Shown: in pieces, positions 54,371 to 63,345 of the stretch
Layout: each line of letters opens with the position of its first letter
How positions within the stretch are numbered: position 1 is the first letter of the stretch
Assembly: GCF_014863605.1 (NCBI RefSeq)
Contig: NZ_CP062252.1
Coordinates: forward strand, 1,001,001 to 1,065,000
From: Pseudomonas allokribbensis
GTDB taxonomy: Bacteria > Pseudomonadota > Gammaproteobacteria > Pseudomonadales > Pseudomonadaceae
Length of the DNA stretch: 64,000 bases
Direction of reading: 5' to 3'
Position numbers and translations under genes: made by a program
Notes under the pieces: model-generated
The model's input: the letters and a program-made list of their open reading frames with translations, nothing else
Told to the model about the DNA's origin: nothing
Databases searched by the model: none

Positions 54371-55178
54371 GATTCAGCATATATTGTTTGTCTTCGAGGG
54401 TGAAAAGACGGAAAAGCTGATCAGTAGGAAGTTTATAGAGTACTACTTCAGTAGTAATGGAAAAAGCATAGTAACTACGGCATTTTGTGGTGAGATCTAC
54501 CAACTCATCGCAAAAATGAAGGAAGATGGTTTTGGCTTGGGAAGTATCGACCTTTTTCCTTTGCTGCAAGATATGCCGGAGAATAAAAGCCTGAAAGAAT
54601 TCAAGCGCGATGATTTTTCCGAAACTTATCTGTTTTTCGATTATGATCCGCATGCGTCCGGTGCCTCTGATGATAAAGTAAAAGAGTTACTCGAATTTTT
54701 CAGTGAAGAGACGGAGGAGGGTAAGCTATTTATCAGCTATCCAATGGCAGAGGCTGTCAGGTGTATGGATGAAAAGTGTAAAATAAACTGTTTTTCAGTT
54801 TTGTCAGTTCCTCTCTCGATTGGGAATAAGTTCAAGAATTTTTCGTCAATCTATTCTTCAGATAAGTTTAGGTCAGTTAAGTCATGGACGAGGGAGCATT
54901 GGAACGAGGTTGTATGGCGACATTGTGAGAAGTCTAATTTTATCGCTCACGGACTAGGGCTGTTCCCGGCGGTTGCAATCTCTGAGTCTGAGTTGTTTGA
55001 AGGTCAGTTGAAAGAAAAGCTTCGTCGGAACCGTATATATGTTCTCAGTTCTTTTCCTATGATGCTTGCGAGCTACTATGGCATGAGAAAAGTCAAGGAA
55101 ATGACTATTGGAAGGTGGTGCAAGAAAGGCGCGTTGCGCAAAGCCCCGTGGATAGGTAGATACAATCATTCTGCCTGA
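54363..55178 (+). CDS. TOPRIM-like protein, presumed partner of the ATPase (candidate effector nuclease)
   Basis: 271 aa. FVFEGEKTE (E12) at the start, LFFDYD (D93, D95) and ISYPMAEA (E130) fall at the spacing and order of the acidic metal-binding residues of TOPRIM domains, as in RloB/AbiLii-type proteins and the AriB family. The C-terminal half (about 140-271) is helical and basic (RWCKKGALRKAPWIGRY) and not recognised. The ATG lies inside the ATPase gene's last codons (ATGAGTAA), so the two are translated together. I infer a nuclease effector held or triggered by the ATPase; sequence search is required to name the family. Confidence 0.65.
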   Translation: MSKIQHILFVFEGEKTEKLISRKFIEYYFSSNGKSIVTTAFCGEIYQLIAKMKEDGFGLGSIDLFPLLQDMPENKSLKEFKRDDFSETYLFFDYDPHASGASDDKVKELLEFFSEETEEGKLFISYPMAEAVRCMDEKCKINCFSVLSVPLSIGNKFKNFSSIYSSDKFRSVKSWTREHWNEVVWRHCEKSNFIAHGLGLFPAVAISESELFEGQLKEKLRRNRIYVLSSFPMMLASYYGMRKVKEMTIGRWCKKGALRKAPWIGRYNHSA

Positions 55179-55219
55179 TAGCGCGAGGAATCAAGGAGTG
55201 TTATTCCCGTTTTTTATTC

Positions 55220-55247
55220 AAAAATAGCATCCTGCTAATCTATTTTT
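55220..55247. terminator. Possible terminator after the ATPase/TOPRIM pair
   Basis: AAAAATAG (55220-55227) and CTATTTTT (55240-55247) are exact inverse complements around a 12-nt loop. The A-T stem could serve as a weak terminator on either strand; the insert's AT-rich DNA fades out about here. Confidence 0.45.
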
Positions 55248-55350
55248 AGTATTTATCTGATTAGTCGGGAGTATGCTTTCCACTCCTGACGCCGATACCT
55301 GCTCGCTTTCAATGAGCGCGGAAGAACGCTGGGCCGTATGAAAATTGATT

Positions 55351-56097
55351 TTAAGTGGGGGCTTGCTGCGGTGCTTGTTCGCGCACCCAGAACAGCGTAG
55401 CCCCGGCCACGGCGGCCGGCATCATCAGGATGTTCACCACTGGAATCAGCAACGCCAGGTAAACGATCCCGCCGAAGCTCATGCTCTGCCAGCGCTTCTG
55501 CCGCAACCAGGCGAGCATTTCGTTCCAGCCCAGTTTGTGGTTGTCCGCCGGGTAGTCGATGTACTGGATCGCCATCATCCATACGCCGAACAGCAGCCAC
55601 AGCGGTGCGGCGACGATGTTTACCACCGGGATGAACGAGAGGATGAACAGGCCGATCGCCCGGGGCAGGAAGTAGCCGAGCTTGCGCATTTCCCGGGCCA
55701 GGGTGCGCGGAATCATCGCAATCAGTTCGCCCCAACTGAAGGCCGGGAAATCGTCGGTGCCGCGTACCACGACTTCGACTTTTTCCGCGAGGAAGCCGTT
55801 GAACGGCGCCGCGATCACGTTGGCCAGCATGGTGAAGGTGAAAAACACCATCAATGCCACCAGCACCACGAACAGCGGCCACAGGATGTAGCTCAGAAAG
55901 CTCAGCCAGTCGGGGAGCGACGGCATCAGGGTATCGACCCACAGGCTGAACTGGTGGCCGGCGAAATAGATCAATCCGACGAACAGCACCAGGTTGATGG
56001 CCAGCGGCAGCAGCACAAAAAGGCGCAGGCCAGGGCTCAAGACCAGTTTCAGGCCTTCACGCAGGTATTGCGGGCCGGAGAGAACAGGGGCGGGCAT
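55351..56097 (-). CDS. cysZ: Sulfate transporter CysZ
   Basis: 248 aa, EI24/CysZ family membrane protein with about four long helices ([45 protein letters not shown]). CysZ lets sulfate in for cysteine synthesis; the [24 protein letters not shown] segment is typical. It is divergent from trxB. cysDNC lies 10 kb away in the same window. Confidence 0.92.
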   Translation of the reverse strand: MPAPVLSGPQYLREGLKLVLSPGLRLFVLLPLAINLVLFVGLIYFAGHQFSLWVDTLMPSLPDWLSFLSYILWPLFVVLVALMVFFTFTMLANVIAAPFNGFLAEKVEVVVRGTDDFPAFSWGELIAMIPRTLAREMRKLGYFLPRAIGLFILSFIPVVNIVAAPLWLLFGVWMMAIQYIDYPADNHKLGWNEMLAWLRQKRWQSMSFGGIVYLALLIPVVNILMMPAAVAGATLFWVREQAPQQAPT

Positions 56098-57372
<1,275 letters not shown>

Positions 57373-57384
57373 GATCGCAGGTAC

Positions 57385-57413
57385 AAAAAAACCGGCCAAT
57401 TGGCCGGTTTTTT
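57385..57413. terminator. Bidirectional terminator between trxB and the HopJ-family gene
   Basis: CCGGCCAATTGGCCGG (57392-57407) with seven A before and six T after. It can serve both convergent genes. Confidence 0.93.
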
Positions 57414-57435
57414 CATGCTCGCGATTCGCTCGGAA

Positions 57436-57774
57436 TCAACGGCGGGTCAGCGGCTGCGCTTCGAACTTCACGCCCGCCAGACCGTGCTGGATCAGCGCAC
57501 GGATATTGCCGTGATCGCTGCCTTCAGGTGTCGCCACGACCGAACGGTAGTGTTCGCCGAACGCCAGCAGCGCTTCTTCGTCGCTCAAGCCTTCCAGCAG
57601 CGCCAGACCCAGCGTCTTGCACGAACCTTCATTCTGCCCGGCCGCGTTTTCCACGCCTCCGTTGTTGAACGCCTGTGGCTGGTAGTCGTAACCGGCGGCG
57701 ACGAACGCCAGGGTGTCGGCAAAAACGTGTTCGCCGGTCTTGAGGCTGGCGCGCAGGGTGTTCAGATCACTCAT
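57436..57774 (-). CDS. HopJ type III effector family protein
   Basis: 112 aa. The HopJ family shows FADTLAFVAAGYDYQPQAFNNGG, AGQNEGSCKTLGLALLEG and LLAFGEHYRSV, all present. Although named for a P. syringae effector, the family is present in many non-pathogens without a type III system and its function is unknown. Its ATG lies in the end of the DUF1244 gene (8-nt overlap), so the two are coupled. Confidence 0.88.
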   Translation of the reverse strand: MSDLNTLRASLKTGEHVFADTLAFVAAGYDYQPQAFNNGGVENAAGQNEGSCKTLGLALLEGLSDEEALLAFGEHYRSVVATPEGSDHGNIRALIQHGLAGVKFEAQPLTRR

Positions 57775-58063
57775 TGGGTTTTCCTTTGGCGAACGCCGCT
57801 TGTTGTTCGGCGCTGGCTTCTTGCTGATATTGGGCTTTCCACTCGGCGTACGGCATGCCGTAAACCACTTCGCGGGCATCGTCGAGGCTGACGTCGATCT
57901 GGCGCTCGTCGGCGGCGGCCTTGTACCACTTGGACAGGCAATTGCGGCAGAACCCGGAGAGGTTCATCAGGTCGATGTTCTGCACATCCTTGCGGCTGTC
58001 CAGGTGGGCGACCAGCCGGCGGAAGGCGGCGGCTTCGAGTTCGAGGCGTTGTTGCTCGGTCAT
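57767..58063 (-). CDS. DUF1244 family protein
   Basis: 98 aa, unknown function. EAAAFRRLVAHLDSRKDVQNIDLMNLSGFCRNCLSKWY carries the CxxC-type Cys pair and the motif shared with SMc04008-like proteins; DAREVVYGMPYAEWKAQYQ is the other conserved block. The start at 58063 fits the conserved N terminus; the frame extends back through folX as a shadow. Confidence 0.88.
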   Translation of the reverse strand: MTEQQRLELEAAAFRRLVAHLDSRKDVQNIDLMNLSGFCRNCLSKWYKAAADERQIDVSLDDAREVVYGMPYAEWKAQYQQEASAEQQAAFAKGKPNE

Positions 58064-58131
58064 GATGGGCTCTGTGCAGTCAAATCGTGGCGCGGATGAT
58101 AAAAGTCTGACGCTTGAAGCGCCAGACACAC

Positions 58132-58503
58132 TCAGCGGCTGGCGGCGAGGGTGATCGACACCGACTCGGCAAAACGCAACGCGTGCGGCTTGTCGACTTC
58201 GACCTCGGCGTACAGCACCGATTCGTTGACCATCACCAGATCCAGCAATTCCTGGGTCAGGCGTTCGAGCAGCGCGAAGCGGTTGCCTTCCACGTGGGCG
58301 ATGATCGCCTTGGTGATGGTGCGGTAGTTCAGCGCGTGGTCGATGTCGTTGTCGCGCACCGCTTCCTGCGCGGCGTACAGGATGGTCAGGTTGATCAGCA
58401 CATCCTGCTTGTTGAGGATTTCGTCCTCGTTGATCCCGATAAAGGTGCGCAGGCGCAGATCCTTGACCCGGATGCGCGCCATTCCCGGTTGAAGTTGTGG
58501 CAT
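58132..58503 (-). CDS. folX: Dihydroneopterin triphosphate 2'-epimerase
   Basis: 123 aa, a FolB/FolX fold enzyme ([31 protein letters not shown]). The wording LRTFIGI and its partner folM next to folE favour the epimerase FolX, which leads to tetrahydromonapterin, over the aldolase FolB. In Pseudomonas tetrahydromonapterin is the cofactor of phenylalanine hydroxylase. It abuts folE. Confidence 0.88.
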   Translation of the reverse strand: MPQLQPGMARIRVKDLRLRTFIGINEDEILNKQDVLINLTILYAAQEAVRDNDIDHALNYRTITKAIIAHVEGNRFALLERLTQELLDLVMVNESVLYAEVEVDKPHALRFAESVSITLAASR

Positions 58504-59064
58504 TTACTTGCTCCGTCCAATCAATTGCAGGAACTCCTGGCGGGTGTTGCTCGACTCGCGGAAGGCGCCGAGCATGACCGAGGTGTTCATGGTCGAATTC
58601 TGTTTCTCGACACCGCGCATCATCATGCACATGTGCCGGGCTTCGATGACCACCGCGACACCGGCGGCATCGGTGACTTGCTGGACCGCCTCGGCGATCT
58701 GCCGGGTGAGGTTTTCCTGGATCTGCAGGCGGCGGGCGAACATGTCCACCAGCCGTGCGATCTTCGACAGCCCCAGCACCTTGCCCGTCGGAATATAAGC
58801 CACATGGGCCTTGCCGATGAAGGGCAGTAGGTGATGTTCGCACAACGAGTAGAGCTCGATGTCCGCGACGATGATCATCTCGTCGGTGTCGGAAGCAAAC
58901 AGCGCACCATTGACGATCTCGTCGACGCTCTGTTCATAGCCGTGACACAGATACTGCATGGCCTTGGCCGCCCGCACCGGTGTGTCGAGCAAGCCTTCAC
59001 GGTCGGGATCTTCACCGAGGCCGATCAGGATCTCGCGGTAGTTTTCGGGCAGGGAACGGGTCAT
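58504..59064 (-). CDS. folE: GTP cyclohydrolase I
   Basis: 186 aa. Zinc-binding Cys/His residues lie in [21 protein letters not shown] and [36 protein letters not shown] is the family core. It makes dihydroneopterin triphosphate from GTP. In operon with folM (22 nt upstream) and folX. A second folE would be expected elsewhere in the genome for folate itself. Confidence 0.95.
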   Translation of the reverse strand: MTRSLPENYREILIGLGEDPDREGLLDTPVRAAKAMQYLCHGYEQSVDEIVNGALFASDTDEMIIVADIELYSLCEHHLLPFIGKAHVAYIPTGKVLGLSKIARLVDMFARRLQIQENLTRQIAEAVQQVTDAAGVAVVIEARHMCMMMRGVEKQNSTMNTSVMLGAFRESSNTRQEFLQLIGRSK

Positions 59065-59086
59065 GGAGCATCCTCGCGGGGGCGTT

Positions 59087-59797
59087 TTACTTGACGTGCC
59101 GCCCGCCGTTGACGGTCAGGGTCGTGCCGGTGACATAAGGGTTGTCGAGCAGATAGCGCAGGCTCTGATAGATCACTTCGCTGCCGGGTTCGATGCCCAG
59201 CGCGGACTTGGCCAGCGCCTTGGCGCGGTATGCCGCGTCGTCGTCGGGATTGAACAATAGCAGGGCTGGCGCGATGCCGTTGACCTTGATTGACGGGGCG
59301 TAGCGCGCGGCGAAGGACAGCGTGAGACTGTCGAGCCCGGCCTTGCTGGCGCAATAGCCGATGTGTTTGCTGCTGCCCTTGCGGGTGACGTCGTCGCTGA
59401 TGTGGATGATATCGGCGGGGTTCGAGCGTCGCAGCAGATCGGCGCAATGCAGATTGATCAGGTACGGCGCCAGCATGTGGATGTTGAACATGCGGGTGAA
59501 GGCTTCGGCTTCGTCGTCCCCGTTTTCCGCCAGCCACTCGGAGGCGTTGTGAACGATGGCCCGCAGGCTGTCGGTGTGGGTTTTCAGTTCGGCGATGAAC
59601 GCCAGGATGGAAGCTTCACTGGAAAAGTCCGCGAACACGCCGATCGCGCCCAGGTCCTTCAGCGTCTTCACGCCCGGACGTTCGCTACGGTAAGTGAAGA
59701 TGACCCGGTGACCGTCCTCCAGCAACCGCTGCGCACAATGCAGCCCGACGCGCTGGCCGGCACCAGTGATGAGAATGGGAGCTGCAAAAGAGGTCAT
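59087..59797 (-). CDS. folM: Dihydromonapterin reductase
   Basis: 236 aa short-chain dehydrogenase. The nucleotide motif is [13 protein letters not shown], in the TGxxxRxG form of pteridine reductases, with YCASKAGLD as the YxxxK catalytic site. It reduces dihydromonapterin to tetrahydromonapterin. First gene of folM-folE-folX, 56 nt after the monooxygenase-like gene. Confidence 0.92.
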   Translation of the reverse strand: MTSFAAPILITGAGQRVGLHCAQRLLEDGHRVIFTYRSERPGVKTLKDLGAIGVFADFSSEASILAFIAELKTHTDSLRAIVHNASEWLAENGDDEAEAFTRMFNIHMLAPYLINLHCADLLRRSNPADIIHISDDVTRKGSSKHIGYCASKAGLDSLTLSFAARYAPSIKVNGIAPALLLFNPDDDAAYRAKALAKSALGIEPGSEVIYQSLRYLLDNPYVTGTTLTVNGGRHVK

Positions 59798-59853
59798 GAA
59801 CGGCTCGCGTCGAGGTCAGAGCAAAAACTATAACAGCGACGCGAGCGATGGTT

Positions 59854-60423
59854 TCAGCGATTTTGCGTGGACGCCGCGCCAGGCAGTGGACGGGGTGGGG
59901 AACTGTTGAGCCAGCCGGCCAGCAGGCGTGTCGACAGTGGAATGAAGAAATAGACCATCAACGGCGTCAGGCACAGTGTGCTGATGAACACGCGGGGCAA
60001 CAGGCTCATTTCACCGAGCAGCGGACCGAGCACGAAGTTGAACAGCAGGGAAACCGGGAAAAACGCCAGCCAGATGGCCACGGCCTGTTTCCAGCGCGGA
60101 GGACGCACGCCGGCTGCACCGAACCAGCCTTCGATGCCGCTGACCCGATGTTCGGTCGGGTGGGCAAACAGATCACTGCCACGGGCCAGCCACGCGGTGC
60201 GCGAGGCCGAGTGCTCCCAGGCGTGCAGGGTCTGTTCGTCGACAAAGCGGAAAATGATCTGGAACTCATCGTCGCCGGGAGGCGGAGCCAATACGCCGGA
60301 ACCCAGGTAGCCGGGAAAGTCGGTGGCCAGTTGTTCGCCTTCGCGCAGCCAGGCGATCAGGTCCTGATAGCGGCCATCGGCGACGCGACGCGCGACCATC
60401 AGCGTGACGGGGGAAGTAGACAT
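59854..60423 (-). CDS. Antibiotic biosynthesis monooxygenase-like membrane protein
   Basis: 189 aa. The N-terminal 95 residues are an ABM (dimeric alpha-beta barrel) domain (PVTLMVARRVADGRYQDLIAWL, DEFQIIFRFVDEQTLHAWEHSASR), and the rest has two membrane helices (AIWLAFFPVSLLFNFVLGPLL, FISTLCLTPLMVYFFIPLS). A barrel fused to a membrane hairpin is a recognised family of unknown function. The ATG at 60423 is preceded by ACGGAGATAC. Confidence 0.85.
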   Translation of the reverse strand: MSTSPVTLMVARRVADGRYQDLIAWLREGEQLATDFPGYLGSGVLAPPPGDDEFQIIFRFVDEQTLHAWEHSASRTAWLARGSDLFAHPTEHRVSGIEGWFGAAGVRPPRWKQAVAIWLAFFPVSLLFNFVLGPLLGEMSLLPRVFISTLCLTPLMVYFFIPLSTRLLAGWLNSSPPRPLPGAASTQNR

Positions 60424-60534
60424 CGTGTATCTCCGTATTACGTTTGCGTCGTTCCGGGTAGGAACTTCGCCTGACGCAGCGCCGGGGTAGAGGGCTGCGC
60501 TTTTCGACAAGCAAGGATTATTCCTGATTATTGT

Positions 60535-60556
60535 GACGAAACCAGAGAGTTTCGTC
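60535..60556. promoter_or_regulatory. Inverted repeat in the divergent MerR / monooxygenase-like gap
   Basis: GACGAAAC (60535-60542) and GTTTCGTC (60549-60556), exact inverse complements around 6 nt. A candidate operator for the MerR regulator in the gap that controls both directions. Confidence 0.45.
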
Positions 60557-60636
60557 CCGTTTCATCGCTTGAACCGACGAGGGGCATCCGGAGTAGAATG
60601 GGATCCAACTACGCCAACAAGGACGTGCCCGCACAC

Positions 60637-61596
60637 ATGCCTGTCATTACAGACGTTCGCCCTGCTTCGCAGGCATCTGTTGCGCTAGAGCGCGAGGAGC
60701 TTTTCCCCATACGTGAAGTGGCGCGTCTGACCGGAGTGAACCCGGTCACGCTGCGCGCATGGGAGCGACGTTATGGTTTGATCCAGCCGACACGCACCGA
60801 AAGCGGGCACCGGCTGTATTCGATGACCGATATCGAGCGCGTTCGCAGCATCGTCGACTGGATTGATCGTGGTGTCTCGGTGAGCAAGGTCGGCAGGATC
60901 CTGGCCAAGACCGAGCCGATGAAGGCGCTGGCACACATCATTCCCAATGACATGGTGCAGGCCGACTATCTGCAATGGCAGGATCAGGTCCAGCGCGCGG
61001 TCAGTTCATTCGATGACCAGGAACTGGATCGGGTCTACGGGCAGATTTTCTCTTCCTACACGCTGCCTGTGGTGTTCCAGGACATCCTCATGCCGCTGTG
61101 GCTGCGCTTGTTGCAGCGTCAGGATTCCTTCGGGCAAACCAGCGAGTGGCTGTTCCTTGATGGTTTCCTGAGGGCGCGGGTGCTGCAGCGCATTGTCGTG
61201 TTGCGTGGCTCGCATCCTCGCAAGGTGATTGTCAGCGCCCTGGCGGGGCAGTGCCGCGAACTCGAATTGCTGGTGGCGGCGCTGTTTCTCAGTGGCAATG
61301 ACACGGGCGTTCGTGTGTTGACCACCGGCCAGCCGTTCGATGAGCTGACGCTGGTTTGCGAAAAAATCAAACCGCAGGCGCTGGTGCTGTTTTCCAATCA
61401 CGCCCCGACTACTGAATTGCCCCGGCGTCTGAACCGCCTGGCCCTGAGCCTGGATTGTCAGTTGATGCTGGCGGGTGATGCGTCGGATCTGGCACAGGAC
61501 AGCCTGGCCGGTTCATCGGTGGGCTGTCTGGGCAATGAAGGTTCGACCATGCGCCAGCGCCTGAACCAGTTTCTCGCGGGGACGCTGGATACCTGA
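60637..61596 (+). CDS. MerR-family regulator, LitR/CarH-like with degenerate B12 domain
   Basis: 319 aa. The winged helix-turn-helix is at about residues 23-62 (PIREVARLTGVNPVTLRAWERRYGL), in the CarH/LitR form ending in TESGHRLYS. The remainder follows the helical-cap and Rossmann layout of B12-binding light sensors. Where CarH has the cobalt-binding His (ExHxxG region), this reads AGQCRELEL (R207), so AdoB12 binding is unlikely. This fits the class II LitR group of Pseudomonas, which works with a LOV protein; such a gene lies 0.7 kb away. The ATG at 60637 is chosen; 60598 is possible. Confidence 0.75.
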   Translation: MPVITDVRPASQASVALEREELFPIREVARLTGVNPVTLRAWERRYGLIQPTRTESGHRLYSMTDIERVRSIVDWIDRGVSVSKVGRILAKTEPMKALAHIIPNDMVQADYLQWQDQVQRAVSSFDDQELDRVYGQIFSSYTLPVVFQDILMPLWLRLLQRQDSFGQTSEWLFLDGFLRARVLQRIVVLRGSHPRKVIVSALAGQCRELELLVAALFLSGNDTGVRVLTTGQPFDELTLVCEKIKPQALVLFSNHAPTTELPRRLNRLALSLDCQLMLAGDASDLAQDSLAGSSVGCLGNEGSTMRQRLNQFLAGTLDT

Positions 61597-61599
61597 GAC

Positions 61600-62205
61600 T
61601 CAGGTGTGCAGGGCAGGGTGAGTCAGGCGATGTTGCTGAAGGATGAACTGGCGCAGGCGCTCGGTCTCGTCGGCGTCGCTCTGGCTCAAGTCGTAGGCGT
61701 AGAAACCACTTTCGGTTTCCCGTTCGAAGGTGCCGCGCAGGGAAATCCGCTCATAGCCTGAAGGGCTGAACCACAGGGCGAAATGCTTCGGTGGCTTGGT
61801 CTTGTTGCGCACTTCCAGCAACACGCCTTTGTGCGAAACCTCGTGAACCCACAGCATGCCCGGTTGGCCCTTGGCATTCTCCAGCGCTACCGGTTCTTCA
61901 AGGGCCAGACGCCATGGGCGCACCATCGGCCCGTCTTCATAAATGCTTGGCACACCCAGGCGCAAATGCAGGGCGTGGAATTCGTCTTCCACCAGATGCA
62001 GCGGAAAGGTCATCTGCTGGTTTTCGAAGTTGGCCTGGATGGTGACTTGCTCATGGGCCGCCAGGCGCGTGAGCAGATCACGGATTTGCGAACCACCATT
62101 GACCAACAGGCTCGACGTCGCATCCCGCACATTGAGCTGCGGGTTGTGTTGCATGGTCTGGATGAAATCCAGCTCGTCCTGGGTCAGGAGGGCGTCGCGT
62201 TGCAT
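61600..62205 (-). CDS. PilZ-like (YcgR-type) protein
   Basis: 201 aa. An N-terminal YcgR-like domain (SQIRDLLTRLAAHEQVTIQAN, QQMTFPLHLVEDEFHALHLRLGVP) followed by a domain with the PilZ outline: RPWRLALEEPV in the RxxxR place, and VHEVSHKGVLLEV in the DxSxxG place where D is replaced by E. Binding of c-di-GMP is therefore uncertain. Convergent with the MerR gene (3-nt gap) and 54 nt after the LOV gene on the same strand. Confidence 0.6.
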   Translation of the reverse strand: MQRDALLTQDELDFIQTMQHNPQLNVRDATSSLLVNGGSQIRDLLTRLAAHEQVTIQANFENQQMTFPLHLVEDEFHALHLRLGVPSIYEDGPMVRPWRLALEEPVALENAKGQPGMLWVHEVSHKGVLLEVRNKTKPPKHFALWFSPSGYERISLRGTFERETESGFYAYDLSQSDADETERLRQFILQQHRLTHPALHT

Positions 62206-62259
62206 GGCTAGCTCGAAATAAATAATTACAAAGTCATTGGTGATTGTAGTTAATGACAC

Positions 62260-62736
62260 TTAGTTCGCTGTTTTGTTTGCGCCGTTCGTCGCTTTGATGG
62301 CCGCCAGCTCTGCCTCGAGTGCCGCGACCTGGGCTTCCAGCTGCGCCACTCGCTGCTGCGCCTTGACCTGAACGGTCACGTCCTTTTGCACGCCGACGAA
62401 GTAAGTCTGTCCATCGTCAGCGTTTTTTACCGTCGACAGCGACAGCTCGTTCCAGAACGGTGTGCCGTCCTTGCGATAGTTACGCAGGATTTCGCGGCAC
62501 GAGCCGTTATTGCGCAGGGTCTCTCGAATGAGGGGCAGGTTGTCCTGATCCCGGTCTCCGGCCTGCAGAAAACGGCAATCCTGATACAGGATCTCTTCAC
62601 TGGTGTAACCCGTCAGGTGTTCGAAAGCCGGGTTCACGTAAATCAGGATGTTGTCCTCTTTACCTTCCCGTTCGGCCACCACGATTCCATCGTTCGACGC
62701 GTTGATCACCATCTGCAGCAGGCTGGCATTGATCAT
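62260..62736 (-). CDS. Short LOV blue-light photoreceptor
   Basis: 158 aa PAS/LOV protein. The photoactive Cys54 is in YQDCRFLQ, and the FMN-contacting residues in NPAFEHLTGY, NYRKDG, FWNEL and GVQKDVT are present. It ends in a coiled-coil Jalpha helix (VKAQQRVAQLEAQVAALEAELA) with no output domain, as in the P. putida short LOV proteins (PpSB1/PplA type). On blue light a flavin-Cys adduct forms; the signal is expected to reach a partner such as the nearby MerR regulator. Confidence 0.9.
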   Translation of the reverse strand: MINASLLQMVINASNDGIVVAEREGKEDNILIYVNPAFEHLTGYTSEEILYQDCRFLQAGDRDQDNLPLIRETLRNNGSCREILRNYRKDGTPFWNELSLSTVKNADDGQTYFVGVQKDVTVQVKAQQRVAQLEAQVAALEAELAAIKATNGANKTAN

Positions 62737-62889
62737 CTTTGAATCCTTTCAAGGGTGTCGGTGGCAGGCATTCTAGAAGATCAATCGGCGCTGTCTACTG
62801 GCCATCAGCGCTTATCGAGAGCCAATCGCAACATTGCGCCGCCGGCTGTTACTATCGCCGCTCTTTTTTTCAGTTTCAGGATCAGATTG

Positions 62890-63345
62890 ATGAAAGTCGC
62901 CATCCTCTCCGGCTCGGTGTACGGCACAGCCGAAGAAGTCGCTCGCCACGCCCAGAGCCTGTTGAAAGCCGCCGGTTTTGAAACCTTCTACAATTCGCGT
63001 GCCAGCCTCGCCGACCTCCAGGCCTTTGGCCCTGAAGCCTTGCTCGCCGTGACCTCGACCACGGGCATGGGCGAGTTGCCGGACAACCTGCAACCCTTGT
63101 ACTCGACCCTCCGCGATCAGCTGCCGGCGGCCTGGCGTGGCTTGCCTGGCGCGGTGATCGGATTGGGCGACGCCAGTTACGGCGACACTTTCTGCGGCGG
63201 CGGCGAGCAGATGCGTGAGCTGTTCGGCGAACTCGGCGTGCGTGAAGTGCAGGACATGCTGCGCATCGACGCCAGCGAGAGCGTCACCCCGGAAACCGAC
63301 GCCGAGCCTTGGCTGGAGCAGTTGATCGCCACGCTCAAGGGCTGA
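62890..63345 (+). CDS. mioC: Flavodoxin-like protein MioC
   Basis: 151 aa flavodoxin fold with the FMN phosphate loop SGSVYGTAEE, the TSTTGMGELPDN loop and GLGDASYGDTFCGGGE. MioC-type flavodoxins donate electrons, for example in biotin synthesis. Divergent from the LOV gene; its last 11 nt overlap the convergent LysR gene. Confidence 0.9.
   Translation: MKVAILSGSVYGTAEEVARHAQSLLKAAGFETFYNSRASLADLQAFGPEALLAVTSTTGMGELPDNLQPLYSTLRDQLPAAWRGLPGAVIGLGDASYGDTFCGGGEQMRELFGELGVREVQDMLRIDASESVTPETDAEPWLEQLIATLKG

Noticed and set aside
57436..57774. Secreted type III effector
   Set aside because: The HopJ family is widespread in strains without type III secretion and there is no secretion locus or hrp box here.
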